Below are positions 18,398 through 27,127 of a DNA stretch of 64,000 nt, piece after piece (the stretch's first letter is position 1; every line of letters begins with the position of its first letter). The DNA comes from Amycolatopsis sp. CA-126428 (lineage in GTDB: Bacteria; Actinomycetota; Actinomycetes; Mycobacteriales; Pseudonocardiaceae): assembly GCF_002904335.1 (NCBI RefSeq), contig NZ_PPHF01000021.1, forward strand, positions 1 to 64,000, read 5' to 3'. A program made the position numbers and the translations under genes. Below the pieces are notes generated by a model, which worked only from the letters and a program-made list of their open reading frames with translations, searched no databases and was not told the DNA's origin.

Positions 18398-20563
18398 ATG
18401 CGCAAACTCATCTTCGGCGCCCTCGCCGGGCTGCTGGTCACCGGCCTGATCCCGGCGACCGCGGCGGCGCAGGGGGAGGCTCCCGGTGCCCCCGGGACCC
18501 ATCCCAGCTGGCTACCCGCGAACAAGACCGGCTTCGGGACCGCGCACGACCGGTCCAGCAACGTCTGGTTCACCCTCCAGGGCGGACAGCTGTCCGAGGT
18601 CTACTACCCGGACCTGTCGACGCCCAGCGTCCGCTCGATGGACTTCGTCGTCACGGACGGCCGCAGCTTCGCCGTCACCGACTACTCGGCGAAGTCGCAG
18701 CAGGTGCGGCGGACCGACGACGACAGCCTGACGTACGAGCAGACCATCACCGACGACCAGCACCGCTGGCGCCTCCGCAAGACCTACGTGACCGACCCGG
18801 CTGCCACGACTGTGCTGGTGGACGTCGACTTCCAGTCGCTCACCGGCCGGCCCTACCAGCTCTACGCGGTCGCCGATCCGGACCTCACCAACGACGGCTC
18901 CGACGACTCGGCCGCCCGCGCACGTGACGCCGTCACCGCGCAGGACGCCACGAACGCCGCCGCGCTCACCGCGCAGCCGGCGTTCACCACGACCAGCGTC
19001 GGCTACGCGGGCGTCTCCGACGGGAACACCCAGCTCGCCAAGACCTTCAAGCTCGACCGGTACGACACCGCGACCAAGGGCAACGTCGTGCTGACCGGCC
19101 GGACGAACGCCGACGGCGTCCGCAACCGGCACGTCACCGTCGCCCTCGGCATGGGTGCGAAGGCCGTCGACGCGCTCAAGAGCGCGCAGGCCTCGCAGCG
19201 GCGCGGCTTCCGCGACATCGCGCGTGCCTACGACCGCGGCTGGCAGCAGTACCTGCGCGGGGTCGCCAAGCCGCCGTCGTCGCTGAAGAGCGGCGCCGAG
19301 CGCGACCTCTACAAGGCGTCGATGCTGACGCTCGCCGCCAGCGAGGACAAGCACCACCCCGGTGCCTTCATCGCGTCGCCGAGCATGCCGTGGCGGTTCG
19401 GGAACAACGACCCGGAGTGGTCGCCGTCGGGCACCTACCACCTGGTCTGGCCGCGTGACCTCTACCAGATCGCGACCGGGCTGGCCGCGGGCGGCGACAC
19501 GGCCGCCGCGAACCGCGCGGTGAGCTACATGTTCGGCACGCAGCAGCAGGCCGACGGGCACCTGCCGCAGAACAGCCGCGTCGACGGCGTGCCGTACTGG
19601 ACGTCGATCCAGCTCGACGAGAGCGCGTTCCCGATCGTGCTGGCCCAGCAGCTCGGCCGGAACGACCTGTGGCCCGGCGTCCGCAAGGCCGCCGACTTCA
19701 TCCTCGGCTACCGGGGTCCGAACGGGCAGGCCTCGCCGTACACCCAGCAGGAGCGCTGGGAGGAGCAGGACGGCTGGTCCCCGTCGACCATCGCCTCGGT
19801 GATCGCCGGGCTCGTCTGCGCCGCGGACATCGCTTCGCACAACGGCGCGGCCGCCGACGCCGCGCGCTACCTCGCCGCGGCCGACAAGATGAAGGCCGAC
19901 CTGCCGAAGCAGACGATCACCACGAACGGGCCGCTGTCGAAGGACCCGTACTTCGTCCGGCTCACCAAGGACGCCGACGCCAACGCCGGGACGACGTACA
20001 ACCTCGGGAACTCGAGCGTGACGATGGACCAGCGCGCGGTCACCGACGCGGGCTTCCTCGACCTGGTCCGGCTCGGCGTCTACCGGGCCGACGACCCGGT
20101 GATCCGCAACAGCGTGCGCGTCACCGACAAGGACATCGCCTTCACCACGCCGACCGGCCAGTTCTGGCACCGGTACACGAAGGACGGCTACGGCGAGCAG
20201 GCCGACGGCTCGCCGTGGGACTACACGTTCCCGGCGGAGAGCCGCACGACGTTCGGCCGGTTGTGGCCGCTGCTCGCCGGGGAGCGCGGGGAGTACGAGC
20301 TGACGCTCGGCGACAGCGCCTCGGCCGCGCGGCGGCTGCGTGACCTCGGCCGGGTGAGCAGCTCGGCGGAGACCATGCCGGAGCAGGTGTGGGACGAGAA
20401 CCCGCCGTCCGGGCAGACCGGCTTCCCGACCGGCACGCCGAACACGTCGGCGACCCCGCTGGCCTGGACGCACGCCCAGTACGTCCGGCTCGCCTGGGAC
20501 GTCAAGGCGGGCTCGGTGCTGGAGACGCCTCGGGTGGTCCGCTGCCACTTCCTCGGCTGCTGA
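18398..20563 (+). CDS. Secreted glucoamylase-type glycoside hydrolase, GH15
   Basis: 721-aa exported enzyme that probably releases glucose from starch-like or other alpha-glucan chains. A signal peptide (about 1-25, ending ATAAAQ) is followed by an N-terminal beta-sandwich domain (about 30-290) and an (alpha/alpha)6 catalytic barrel. Catalytic landmarks are the substrate-binding YHLVWPRDLYQ, the general acid in ERWEEQDGWSPST and the general base in TMPEQVWDE. The two-domain layout matches bacterial glucoamylases and glucodextranases, so isomaltose-type linkages are possible. The ATG at 18398 is chosen because the signal peptide begins there. Palindromic element C follows the stop. Confidence 0.92.
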   Translation: MRKLIFGALAGLLVTGLIPATAAAQGEAPGAPGTHPSWLPANKTGFGTAHDRSSNVWFTLQGGQLSEVYYPDLSTPSVRSMDFVVTDGRSFAVTDYSAKSQQVRRTDDDSLTYEQTITDDQHRWRLRKTYVTDPAATTVLVDVDFQSLTGRPYQLYAVADPDLTNDGSDDSAARARDAVTAQDATNAAALTAQPAFTTTSVGYAGVSDGNTQLAKTFKLDRYDTATKGNVVLTGRTNADGVRNRHVTVALGMGAKAVDALKSAQASQRRGFRDIARAYDRGWQQYLRGVAKPPSSLKSGAERDLYKASMLTLAASEDKHHPGAFIASPSMPWRFGNNDPEWSPSGTYHLVWPRDLYQIATGLAAGGDTAAANRAVSYMFGTQQQADGHLPQNSRVDGVPYWTSIQLDESAFPIVLAQQLGRNDLWPGVRKAADFILGYRGPNGQASPYTQQERWEEQDGWSPSTIASVIAGLVCAADIASHNGAAADAARYLAAADKMKADLPKQTITTNGPLSKDPYFVRLTKDADANAGTTYNLGNSSVTMDQRAVTDAGFLDLVRLGVYRADDPVIRNSVRVTDKDIAFTTPTGQFWHRYTKDGYGEQADGSPWDYTFPAESRTTFGRLWPLLAGERGEYELTLGDSASAARRLRDLGRVSSSAETMPEQVWDENPPSGQTGFPTGTPNTSATPLAWTHAQYVRLAWDVKAGSVLETPRVVRCHFLGC

Positions 20564-20579
20564 GGTCTGCCGCGGCTTG

Positions 20580-20623
20580 TCGTGAGTGGTAAGGCGGGTT
20601 CTAACCCGCCTTACCACTCACGA
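20580..20623. repeat. Palindromic intergenic element, copy C (bidirectional terminator-like)
   Basis: Perfect inverted repeat with 21-nt arms (TCGTGAGTGGTAAGGC...) around CT, between the convergent glucoamylase and def genes. The 16-nt left flank GGTCTGCCGCGGCTTG (20564-20579) begins immediately after the glucoamylase stop and matches the copy B flank with one change. Confidence 0.9.
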
Positions 20624-20634
20624 CGGCGAGCCGG

Positions 20635-21213
20635 TCAGATGACGGCGCCGTCGTCCTCGGGGGTCCGCGGTGGCAGCCAGGAGTTGCCGGGGACGCCCCA
20701 CTTGTTGGACTTCAGCATCTTCTTCGCGGCGCGCGCGTGCCGCCCGACCAGGCGGTCGAGGTAGATGTACCCGTCCAGGTGATCGGTCTCGTGCTGCAGG
20801 CAGCGCGCGAAGTAGCCGGTGCCCTCGACCTCGATCGGGTTGCCCTCGACGTCGGAGCCGGTCACCTTCGCCCAGCTGGCCCGGCCCGTCGGGTACGACT
20901 CGCCGGGCGCCGAGAGGCAGCCCTCCCAGTCGTCGTCCGGGTCCGGCATGGTCTCCGGGATCTCCGACGTCTCCAGCTTCGGGTTGACCACGACGCCCTT
21001 GTGCCGCACGCCTTCGTCGTCCGGGCAGTCGTAGACGAACACCCGCAGATCGAGGCCGATCTGGTTGGCCGCGAGGCCGACTCCCTCGGCGGCGTACATC
21101 GTCTCGAACATGTCGTCCACGAGCGTGCGCAGCTTCTCGTCGAACTCGGTGATCTCCCGAGTCGGCTGGTGCAGCACGGGTTCGCCGGCGATAACGATGG
21201 GGTGGATGGTCAC
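20635..21213 (-). CDS. def: Peptide deformylase
   Basis: 192-aa metallohydrolase that removes the formyl group from nascent N-terminal methionine. The three family motifs are clear: [10 protein letters not shown] (44-53), EGCLS with metal ligand Cys99, and HETDHLDG with ligands His141 and His145 and catalytic Glu142. The C-terminal extension is normal for actinobacterial enzymes. It is divergent from the DUF3263 gene and faces the glucoamylase gene across palindromic element C. Confidence 0.96.
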   Translation of the reverse strand: MTIHPIVIAGEPVLHQPTREITEFDEKLRTLVDDMFETMYAAEGVGLAANQIGLDLRVFVYDCPDDEGVRHKGVVVNPKLETSEIPETMPDPDDDWEGCLSAPGESYPTGRASWAKVTGSDVEGNPIEVEGTGYFARCLQHETDHLDGYIYLDRLVGRHARAAKKMLKSNKWGVPGNSWLPPRTPEDDGAVI

Positions 21214-21368
21214 GGCGAGCCAGTTTAGTCGGACCCCTCTGGTAGACCTGCATCAGACCGTGACGCGCCGACGTCGATGCCCACGTCGGCGGCTGCTTCC
21301 GTGGTTGAATGGCGCCCGCGGAAGAGCTGGATCTGATTCGCCATGACGCCCGATTGAGAGGGACTCGG

Positions 21369-21677
21369 ATGGACGCCGCGGAGTCGATGGCTGAGCCGCA
21401 GCCGTCGCCGCCGAAGCCCGTGCCCGGCCTGACCGAACGCGAGGTCGAGATCCTCGCCTTCGAGCGCCAATGGTGGCGGCACGCCGGGGCGAAGGAGAAC
21501 GCCATCCGCGAACGCTTCGACTTGTCTGCGACGCGCTACTACCAGCTGCTCAACAAGCTGCTGGAGAAGCCGGAGGCGATCGAAGCCGACCCGATGCTGG
21601 TGAAGCGGCTGCGCAAGACCCGCGCCGCCCGCCAGCGCAAGCGAGGCGCCCGGCGACTGGGGATCGAGCTGCAATGA
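21369..21677 (+). CDS. DUF3263 domain protein
   Basis: 102-aa protein of the actinobacterial DUF3263 family. The segment LTEREVEILAFERQWWRHAG followed by KENAIRERFDLSATRYYQLLN looks like a helix-turn-helix, and the C-terminus is strongly basic (RLRKTRAARQRKRGARR), so DNA binding is plausible. Start is the ATG six bases after GAGAGGG rather than an in-frame codon at 21309. Its stop overlaps the ATG of the LytR_C gene by 4 bp, so the two are coupled. Confidence 0.85.
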   Translation: MDAAESMAEPQPSPPKPVPGLTEREVEILAFERQWWRHAGAKENAIRERFDLSATRYYQLLNKLLEKPEAIEADPMLVKRLRKTRAARQRKRGARRLGIELQ

Positions 21678-22321
21678 GTGTGTTTTCGGGAATGTCCCGG
21701 CCGATGAAGGCCGCGGGTGTCGCGCTGATCGGCGTGGCGTTCATCGCCGCCGTCATCGGCGGGATCACCGCGCTGGGCGGGGGCGACGGGTCGAACGAAG
21801 CCGGGCCGAGCGGCACGTCGACGCAGCCGGGCACCTCCGGCGGGCCGTCGTCGGCGGCGCCGTCGTCGACGTCGTCTTCGTCTTCGGCGACACCGCCGTC
21901 GAACTCGACGAGCTCTTCGTCGCCCACACCGCCGTCGCCGAGCTCGCCGCCGCCCGGCCAGGCGACGTCGGCCGCCCCCGGCGGCCCCGGTCAGCCGGGT
22001 GGTGACCAGCAGGCGTCCAACAAGTGGGTGACCGTCCGGGTGTTCAACAACTCGACGATCAAGGGCCTGGCGGACCGGGCGGCGGAGGACTTCCGCGGCG
22101 GCGGCTGGAACGTCAACGAGGTCAGCAACTACTCCCAGGGCATCATCCCGACGACGACGGCGTTCTACCGCCCGGGCACCGACGAGGAAGCCGCGGCCAA
22201 GCAGCTCGCGCAGGAGTTCGGCATCAAGGCCGAGCCGCGCTTCGAAGGCATCCAGAGCGCGAGCCCCGGGGTGATCGTCATCGTGACGAAGGAATACCAG
22301 TCGGGCCACAAGGGCAGCTGA
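21674..22321 (+). CDS. LytR C-terminal domain membrane protein
   Basis: 215-aa protein with a short cytoplasmic N-terminus, one membrane helix (about 12-35), a Ser/Thr/Pro/Gly linker of about 85 residues and a LytR_C domain (about 117-212, WVTVRVFNNSTIKGLADRAA...). LytR_C domains are found on cell-envelope proteins; here there is no LytR-CpsA-Psr catalytic domain. It is translated with the DUF3263 gene (ATGA overlap). A strong intrinsic terminator follows directly. Confidence 0.88.
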   Translation: MSVFSGMSRPMKAAGVALIGVAFIAAVIGGITALGGGDGSNEAGPSGTSTQPGTSGGPSSAAPSSTSSSSSATPPSNSTSSSSPTPPSPSSPPPGQATSAAPGGPGQPGGDQQASNKWVTVRVFNNSTIKGLADRAAEDFRGGGWNVNEVSNYSQGIIPTTTAFYRPGTDEEAAAKQLAQEFGIKAEPRFEGIQSASPGVIVIVTKEYQSGHKGS

Positions 22322-22329
22322 GTTCCGCC

Positions 22330-22363
22330 AAGAGGCGGCCGTCGCCGACGGCCGCCTCTTTTC
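22330..22363 (+). terminator. Intrinsic terminator after the LytR_C gene
   Basis: AGAGGCGGCCGTC and GACGGCCGCCTCT form a perfect stem around GCC followed by TTTT. The T-run abuts the stop codon of the convergent AAA ATPase gene. Confidence 0.92.
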
Positions 22364-24638
22364 ATTCCCCGGACTGCGTCTTCGCGTACGCCTCGAGGGT
22401 GGCCAGCTGGGCCGGGTCGAGGCTCGGCCGGACCTTCTTCCGGGCCGCCTCCAGGTGCGCCGCGGTGACTTCGCGGGCCTCCAGCGACTCGCGCATCGCC
22501 GTCAACGCCGCTTCGCGGATCAGCGCCGCGCAGTCGGCCGCCGAGTAACCGTCCAGAGTGGACGCCACCGCGGCGAGGTCGACGTCGCCGGCCAGCGGGG
22601 TGTTCTTCGAGCTGGCCGCGAGGATCGCCGCGCGGGCTTCGGCGTCCGGCGGCGGCACGTAGACGCGGCGCTCGAGCCGTCCGGGCCGCAGCAGCGCCGG
22701 GTCGACCAGTTCCGGCCGGTTCGTCGCGCCCAGCACGACGACCTCGCGCATCGGCTCGACGCCGTCGAGCTCGGTGAGCAGGGCGGCGACCACGCGGTCG
22801 GCGACCCCCGAGTCGGACGACTGGCCGCGGCGCGGGGCCAGCGCGTCGATCTCGTCCAGGAAGATCAGCGCGGGCGCGGCCTCCGCGGCCCGGCGGAACA
22901 GCTCGCGCACCGCGCGTTCGGACTCGCCGACCCACTTGTCCATCAGCTCGGCGCCCTTGACCGCGAAGACGTTCAGCGCGCCGGTGCCGGCCAGCGCCCG
23001 CACGAGGAACGTCTTGCCGCCGCCGGGCGGCCCGTAGAGCAGCACCCCGCGCGGCGGCTCGACGCCGAGCCGGGCGAACGAGTCCGGGTACCGCAGCGGC
23101 CAGAGCACGGCCTCGGTGAGGGACTGCTTGACGTCGACCATGTTGCCGACGTCGTCCAGGGTCAGGCCGCCGGTGGCCAGGGTGTCCGAAGTGGACATCG
23201 AGACCGGCCGGACGGTGGCCAGCGCGTCGAGCAGGTCCTGCTGCGAGATGCGCGGCTCGTCGGTGTCGCGCTGGCGCAGCGCCGCCCGCAGCGCGGCGTC
23301 CCGGCGCAGCGCGATCAGGTCGGCGGCGACGAAGCCGGGCGTCCGCTCGGCGAGGACGCCGCAGTCGATGCCGGTGTCGAGCGGGACGTCGCGGAGCAGG
23401 ACGTTCAGCAGCTCACGGCGGGTTTTGGCGTCCGGGAGGGCGAGGCCGAGCTCGCGGTCCAGCAGGTCGGCGGCGCGCAGCCGCGGGTCGGCCGATTCCG
23501 CGCGGGCCGTCGTCGCGACCACGGCGAAGCGCTCGCGCCGCAAGGCTGTGCGCAGTTCTTCCAGCACGACGGTGGCGACCGGCGGCGGGGTCGTCGCGGG
23601 CAGCAGCGCGTCGACGTCGGTGAGCAGGAGGACCGAGGGGCCTTCGGCGGCGCGGACGGCCTCGCGCAGGCGTGCCACGGCGACGTTCGGGTCCAGCACG
23701 GCGAGGTTGGGTGCGGCCAGCGGGATCACGCGGATGCCGGCTTCGTTCGCGACCGACCGCACGAGCGTCGCCTTGCCGACGCCTTCGGGGCCGGACAGCA
23801 GGACGCCCAGGTGGGCGGGCGCGCCCAGCCGGGCCAGCAGCTCGGGCCGGTGGAAGGCCAGGTCGAACCACTCGTCCAGCTTGCGCGCGGCGGCCTCGGC
23901 GCCGATCAGGTCGGCCAGCGGGACGACGGGCTCTTCTTCCGCGGCGGCGGCCTCCTCCTCGACGACCTCGGCGTCGATCCACTCCTCGGCCGCGGTGACG
24001 GCGGAGGTGCGGACCAGCGCGGTCGCCGTCCGGGGCGCGGCCGGTTCGGCGGTGCCCGGCCGGGCGCCGTCCCGCCAGGTGACCACTGTGGACGGTCCCA
24101 CCGCGACGGGACCGCCCGGCTCGGTCGCGGTCACGGTGAGCAGCTCGTTCGTCCAGGTCGCGCCGATCGCGCGTGACAGCTGGCCGCGCAGGCCGGCCGG
24201 GTCCGACCCCGGCGACGGCGCGAGGTCCTGCGGCAGCAGCGAAACGGCGTCCCCGACGGTGAGCACCTTGCCGATCAGCGCGAGCCGCAGCATGTGCGGG
24301 CTGACCGAAACGCTGGCCAGCCGCGACCCGGCGACGGTCACCGTCTTCGCCGCGGCGACGTCGGCCGGCGCGACGACGATCTCCGAGCCCTCGGTGACGC
24401 CCAGGTTCGACATGGTGACGTCGTCGGTGAGGACGACCCCGGGCACATCGGCCTCGTCGGTCGGCGCGGCGAGGGCGGCGCTGACCCGGGCCCCGGTGAG
24501 GTGCACGGCGTCCCAGGCCCGCAGGCCGAGCGCGTCGAGGACTTCAGGATGAAGCCGGACAACGCCGCGGCGCGTGTCCAGCGCGGACGGCGTGTGCCGG
24601 ACGGTCAGCGTGATCTGCGGGTGGCTCACGCCGTTCAC
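22362..24638 (-). CDS. Cdc48/VCP-like AAA ATPase with two ATPase modules
   Basis: 758-aa protein with a Cdc48-type N-domain (double-psi barrel, about 10-90) and two AAA modules. D1 has Walker A GPEGVGKAT, but its Walker B reads LLLTDVDAL, with Val where the catalytic Glu should be. D2 is intact: GPPGGGKT, LIFLDEIDAL and an arginine-finger segment ATNRPELVDPALLRPGR. So D1 may bind ATP but should hydrolyse it poorly, with D2 as motor. Expected role is unfolding or remodelling of protein complexes. GTG start; a second GTG three codons on is equally plausible. A 21-bp minisatellite separates it from pssA upstream. Confidence 0.9.
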   Translation of the reverse strand: MNGVSHPQITLTVRHTPSALDTRRGVVRLHPEVLDALGLRAWDAVHLTGARVSAALAAPTDEADVPGVVLTDDVTMSNLGVTEGSEIVVAPADVAAAKTVTVAGSRLASVSVSPHMLRLALIGKVLTVGDAVSLLPQDLAPSPGSDPAGLRGQLSRAIGATWTNELLTVTATEPGGPVAVGPSTVVTWRDGARPGTAEPAAPRTATALVRTSAVTAAEEWIDAEVVEEEAAAAEEEPVVPLADLIGAEAAARKLDEWFDLAFHRPELLARLGAPAHLGVLLSGPEGVGKATLVRSVANEAGIRVIPLAAPNLAVLDPNVAVARLREAVRAAEGPSVLLLTDVDALLPATTPPPVATVVLEELRTALRRERFAVVATTARAESADPRLRAADLLDRELGLALPDAKTRRELLNVLLRDVPLDTGIDCGVLAERTPGFVAADLIALRRDAALRAALRQRDTDEPRISQQDLLDALATVRPVSMSTSDTLATGGLTLDDVGNMVDVKQSLTEAVLWPLRYPDSFARLGVEPPRGVLLYGPPGGGKTFLVRALAGTGALNVFAVKGAELMDKWVGESERAVRELFRRAAEAAPALIFLDEIDALAPRRGQSSDSGVADRVVAALLTELDGVEPMREVVVLGATNRPELVDPALLRPGRLERRVYVPPPDAEARAAILAASSKNTPLAGDVDLAAVASTLDGYSAADCAALIREAALTAMRESLEAREVTAAHLEAARKKVRPSLDPAQLATLEAYAKTQSGE

Positions 24639-24682
24639 CCTAGCGATCCACCGCTCTCCCCGGGGCTCCCGGACGGGCCACC

Positions 24683-24913
24683 CCGTGTCGACCCCCCAAT
24701 CACGTGAGTCGACCCCTCAATCACGGGTGATGTCCGCCGGATCACGTATCCGGAGGGTCGGCTCGCGTACCTGGACGGTCGGCTCGCGTGCCTGGAGAGT
24801 CGGCTCGCGTGCCTGGAGAGTCGGCTCGCGTGCCTGGAGGGTCGGCTCGCGTGATTAGGGAGTCGACACGCGTGATTGGCGGGTCGACACGCGTGATTGG
24901 GGGGTCGACACGG
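24683..24913. repeat. 21-bp minisatellite flanked by a 22-bp perfect inverted repeat
   Basis: Between the pssA stop and the AAA ATPase start, units of about 21 bp (GTCGGCTCGCGTGCCTGGAG plus one base, grading into GTCGACACGCGTGATTGGGG) repeat about seven times from roughly 24768 to 24910. A related sequence lies inverted at 24683-24727. The outer 22 bp (24683-24704 and 24892-24913) are perfect inverted copies centred on GTCGACCCCCCAATCACG and its complement. The right end touches the pssA stop codon. Function unknown. Confidence 0.88.
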
Positions 24914-25870
24914 CTACTTGCGGCGGAGGCCGATCTGGCGCCAGGAGCGGCGGCGCTGGCCGTTGCCGTTTTCCGAGGTGACGCGGGGGGTGCGGACCGT
25001 CTCGCCGGTGCGGGGGAGGCGGACCGCGCGCATTGCCGCGCCCGCGACCCGGCGGCGCAGCGGGCGGCGCAGGCCGAGGCGGCGGGGGGACCGGGCGCGG
25101 CGGATCGCGCGGCGCTCGCTCGGCGGGACCGTCCAGGCCTCCGGGTGCGCCGCCAGCCAGCGGTGCCGGTAGATCGAGTACGGGATGTGCGCCAGGTACA
25201 GCACCATCGCCGCGAGCAGCGCGACCAGCGGGAACTGGATGATCGCCGCCGCCAGGAGGGCGACGCCGAGCAGGAGCGGCGCGATCGCCTTCGGGGGTGC
25301 CTTGACCGTCTTCAGCGACAGCGTCGGGATGCGGCTGATCAGCAGGGCCGCGATGGCGACCGTCCACGCCCACACGACGTACTGCGACGACCACCACCCC
25401 TCGCCCCACTGCAGGTACGCCACCAGCGGCAGCATCCCCAGCAGGCCGCCCGCGGGCGCCGGGACGCCGACGAAGAACTCGCTCGCGTACGGGGGCTGCT
25501 CGGTGTCGTCGAGCAGCGTGTTGAAGCGCGCCAGCCGCAGGATCATGCAGACGGCGAAGATCAGCGACGCCACCCAGCCGATCCGGTCGGCGCCGGTCTG
25601 CCACACGTAGATCACCAGCGCCGGGGCGACGCCGAACGAGATGCCGTCGGACAGCGAGTCCAGCTCCGCGCCCATCTTCGACGTCGCGTCCAGGAGCCGC
25701 GCGATCCGGCCGTCCAGGCTGTCGAGCACCGCCGCGATGCCGATCGAGGCGATCGCCATCGCGTAGTTCTTGGTCAGCGCGAACTGCACGGCCGACAGGC
25801 CCGCGCACAGCGCCAGCACGGTGATGGCGTTCGGCAGCAGCCGGACGCCCGGGGTGGTCACGCGGACCAT
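24914..25870 (-). CDS. pssA: CDP-diacylglycerol--serine O-phosphatidyltransferase
   Basis: 318-aa membrane enzyme that makes phosphatidylserine from CDP-diacylglycerol and serine. The CDP-alcohol phosphotransferase motif D-x2-DG-x2-AR-x8-G-x3-D-x3-D is seen starting at DSLDGRIAR and ending GAELDSLSD. About eight membrane helices follow, and the C-terminal 70 residues are very basic (runs of RR and RRR), probably lying against the membrane. It begins three bases after psd, so the two form one unit in which PssA product feeds Psd. Confidence 0.93.
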   Translation of the reverse strand: MVRVTTPGVRLLPNAITVLALCAGLSAVQFALTKNYAMAIASIGIAAVLDSLDGRIARLLDATSKMGAELDSLSDGISFGVAPALVIYVWQTGADRIGWVASLIFAVCMILRLARFNTLLDDTEQPPYASEFFVGVPAPAGGLLGMLPLVAYLQWGEGWWSSQYVVWAWTVAIAALLISRIPTLSLKTVKAPPKAIAPLLLGVALLAAAIIQFPLVALLAAMVLYLAHIPYSIYRHRWLAAHPEAWTVPPSERRAIRRARSPRRLGLRRPLRRRVAGAAMRAVRLPRTGETVRTPRVTSENGNGQRRRSWRQIGLRRK

Positions 25871-25873
25871 CGA

Positions 25874-26599
25874 TCAGCCTTTCGCAGGCGCGGCAGGGAG
25901 TTCGGCGATGACCGTCTCGCCGCCGACCGTGCGCTGGCCCTTGCTGACCAGCACCGTCGAGCCCGGCGGGAGGTACAGGTCGACCCGCGAGCCGAACCGG
26001 ATGATGCCGTACGTCGAAGCGGCATCGACCTTGTCGCCCTCGCGGATCTCGCAGAGGATGCGGCGCGCGACCAGGCCGGCGATCTGCACGACGACGAGCT
26101 CGTGGCCGTCTTCGGTGCGCATGAGCACGGAGTTGCGTTCGTTGTCGTCGCTCGCCTTGTCCAGGTCCGCGGACAGGAACTTGCCGGGCCGGTAGGCGAC
26201 CCGCTCGATCACGCCGTTCGCCGGCACGCGCTGGACGTGCACGTCGAACACCGAGAGGAACACCGACACGCGCATCCGCGGCTCGGCGGGCAGGCCGAGC
26301 TCGGCCGGCGGGACGGCTTCCTCGATCAGCGACACGAGCCCGTCGGCCGAGGCGAGCGCGACGCCGTCACGAGGCGGCGGGACCCGCTTCGGCTCGCGGA
26401 AGAACGCGGCCATGGCCACCGTCGTCAGTGCGCCCAGGACGCCGAGGCGCTTGGAGAACCGGCGCGCGAGCAGGGTCGCGGCGACGCCGCCCGCCACGAA
26501 CGGGCGACCGGCGGGGTGCATCGGCGGCAGCGTCTCGCGGGCGAGCTGGAGGGCGTGGGCGACGGGGTTGCCGGCGGAATCCGGCCGGGTGCCGCTCAT
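25874..26599 (-). CDS. psd: Phosphatidylserine decarboxylase proenzyme
   Basis: 241-aa pyruvoyl enzyme that converts phosphatidylserine to phosphatidylethanolamine. The self-cleavage site GST is in LYLPPGSTVLVSKGQ; the Ser becomes the pyruvoyl group. FGSRVDLYLPPGST and VFLSVFDVHVQRVPANG are typical of the short archaeal/actinobacterial type. The N-terminal hydrophobic region anchors it to the membrane. Start is the ATG at 26599; longer forms add non-homologous sequence. It is co-transcribed with pssA. Confidence 0.93.
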   Translation of the reverse strand: MSGTRPDSAGNPVAHALQLARETLPPMHPAGRPFVAGGVAATLLARRFSKRLGVLGALTTVAMAAFFREPKRVPPPRDGVALASADGLVSLIEEAVPPAELGLPAEPRMRVSVFLSVFDVHVQRVPANGVIERVAYRPGKFLSADLDKASDDNERNSVLMRTEDGHELVVVQIAGLVARRILCEIREGDKVDAASTYGIIRFGSRVDLYLPPGSTVLVSKGQRTVGGETVIAELPAAPAKG

Positions 26600-26847
26600 G
26601 GTCGGGTCCCCTGATTTCGTCTCGGAAGATCGGATGGGCGCCGGGGTCCGGCAGCCGCGTACGGGCGCCCCCACGCTACCGCTGCCCCAGGTGAGCGTGT
26701 CCGCGCGCCCCTGCCGGACTCCTCCGGGAGGGGGTCACCGCGGCGGGTGGGAATGATCGCTCCGTCGTAACGGAAGGTCGATTTCACCGATAACGCTAAG
26801 TAGTTGCCGCCGTTCGGGGCGCTGCCCCGCCTGACCTGTGAGGACCG

Positions 26848-27075
26848 ATGAGCGACCGCCGCGATCCCGCCGAAGCCCGGCTTCGCGAGCTCTTGGGTGC
26901 GTGGCGCCGAGAGATCGACGAGGTGCCCGTGCCTTCGCTCGTCGACCCGGTGCACGCGGCCGCGGTCGTCATCGAAGCGAGGAAGGCGCAGAAGGCGAGA
27001 AAGGCGAAGGAAGGGGGCCGGGTGCATCCGCCCCCCGACGGCGCACGCACCCGGCCGCCCGGAGATGCGTGTTAG
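26848..27075 (+). CDS. Small hypothetical protein
   Basis: 75-aa charged protein of no family I recognise. The N-terminal half (RDPAEARLRELLGAWRREID) could be helical and the C-terminal part is basic then Pro-rich (RKAQKARKAKEGGR). Support for coding is GAGGA just before the ATG and a high G+C third-codon position. It is divergent from psd across about 250 bp that hold no other feature I can name. It could still be spurious. Confidence 0.45.
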   Translation: MSDRRDPAEARLRELLGAWRREIDEVPVPSLVDPVHAAAVVIEARKAQKARKAKEGGRVHPPPDGARTRPPGDAC

Positions 27076-27127
27076 GAAGCAGTCTAGCGGCCGGCGGCCC
27101 CGTTGATCACCATTCGTCCGGCAAAAG

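Noticed and set aside
20582..20764. Small frames beginning MSGKAGSNPPYHS, found also at 4959 (minus) and 52966
   Set aside because: They are translations of the palindromic element, which is why they look conserved. No separate ribosome-binding site or conserved downstream part.
24683..24913. CRISPR array
   Set aside because: Units are contiguous 21-bp repeats with no variable spacers, and there are no cas genes.
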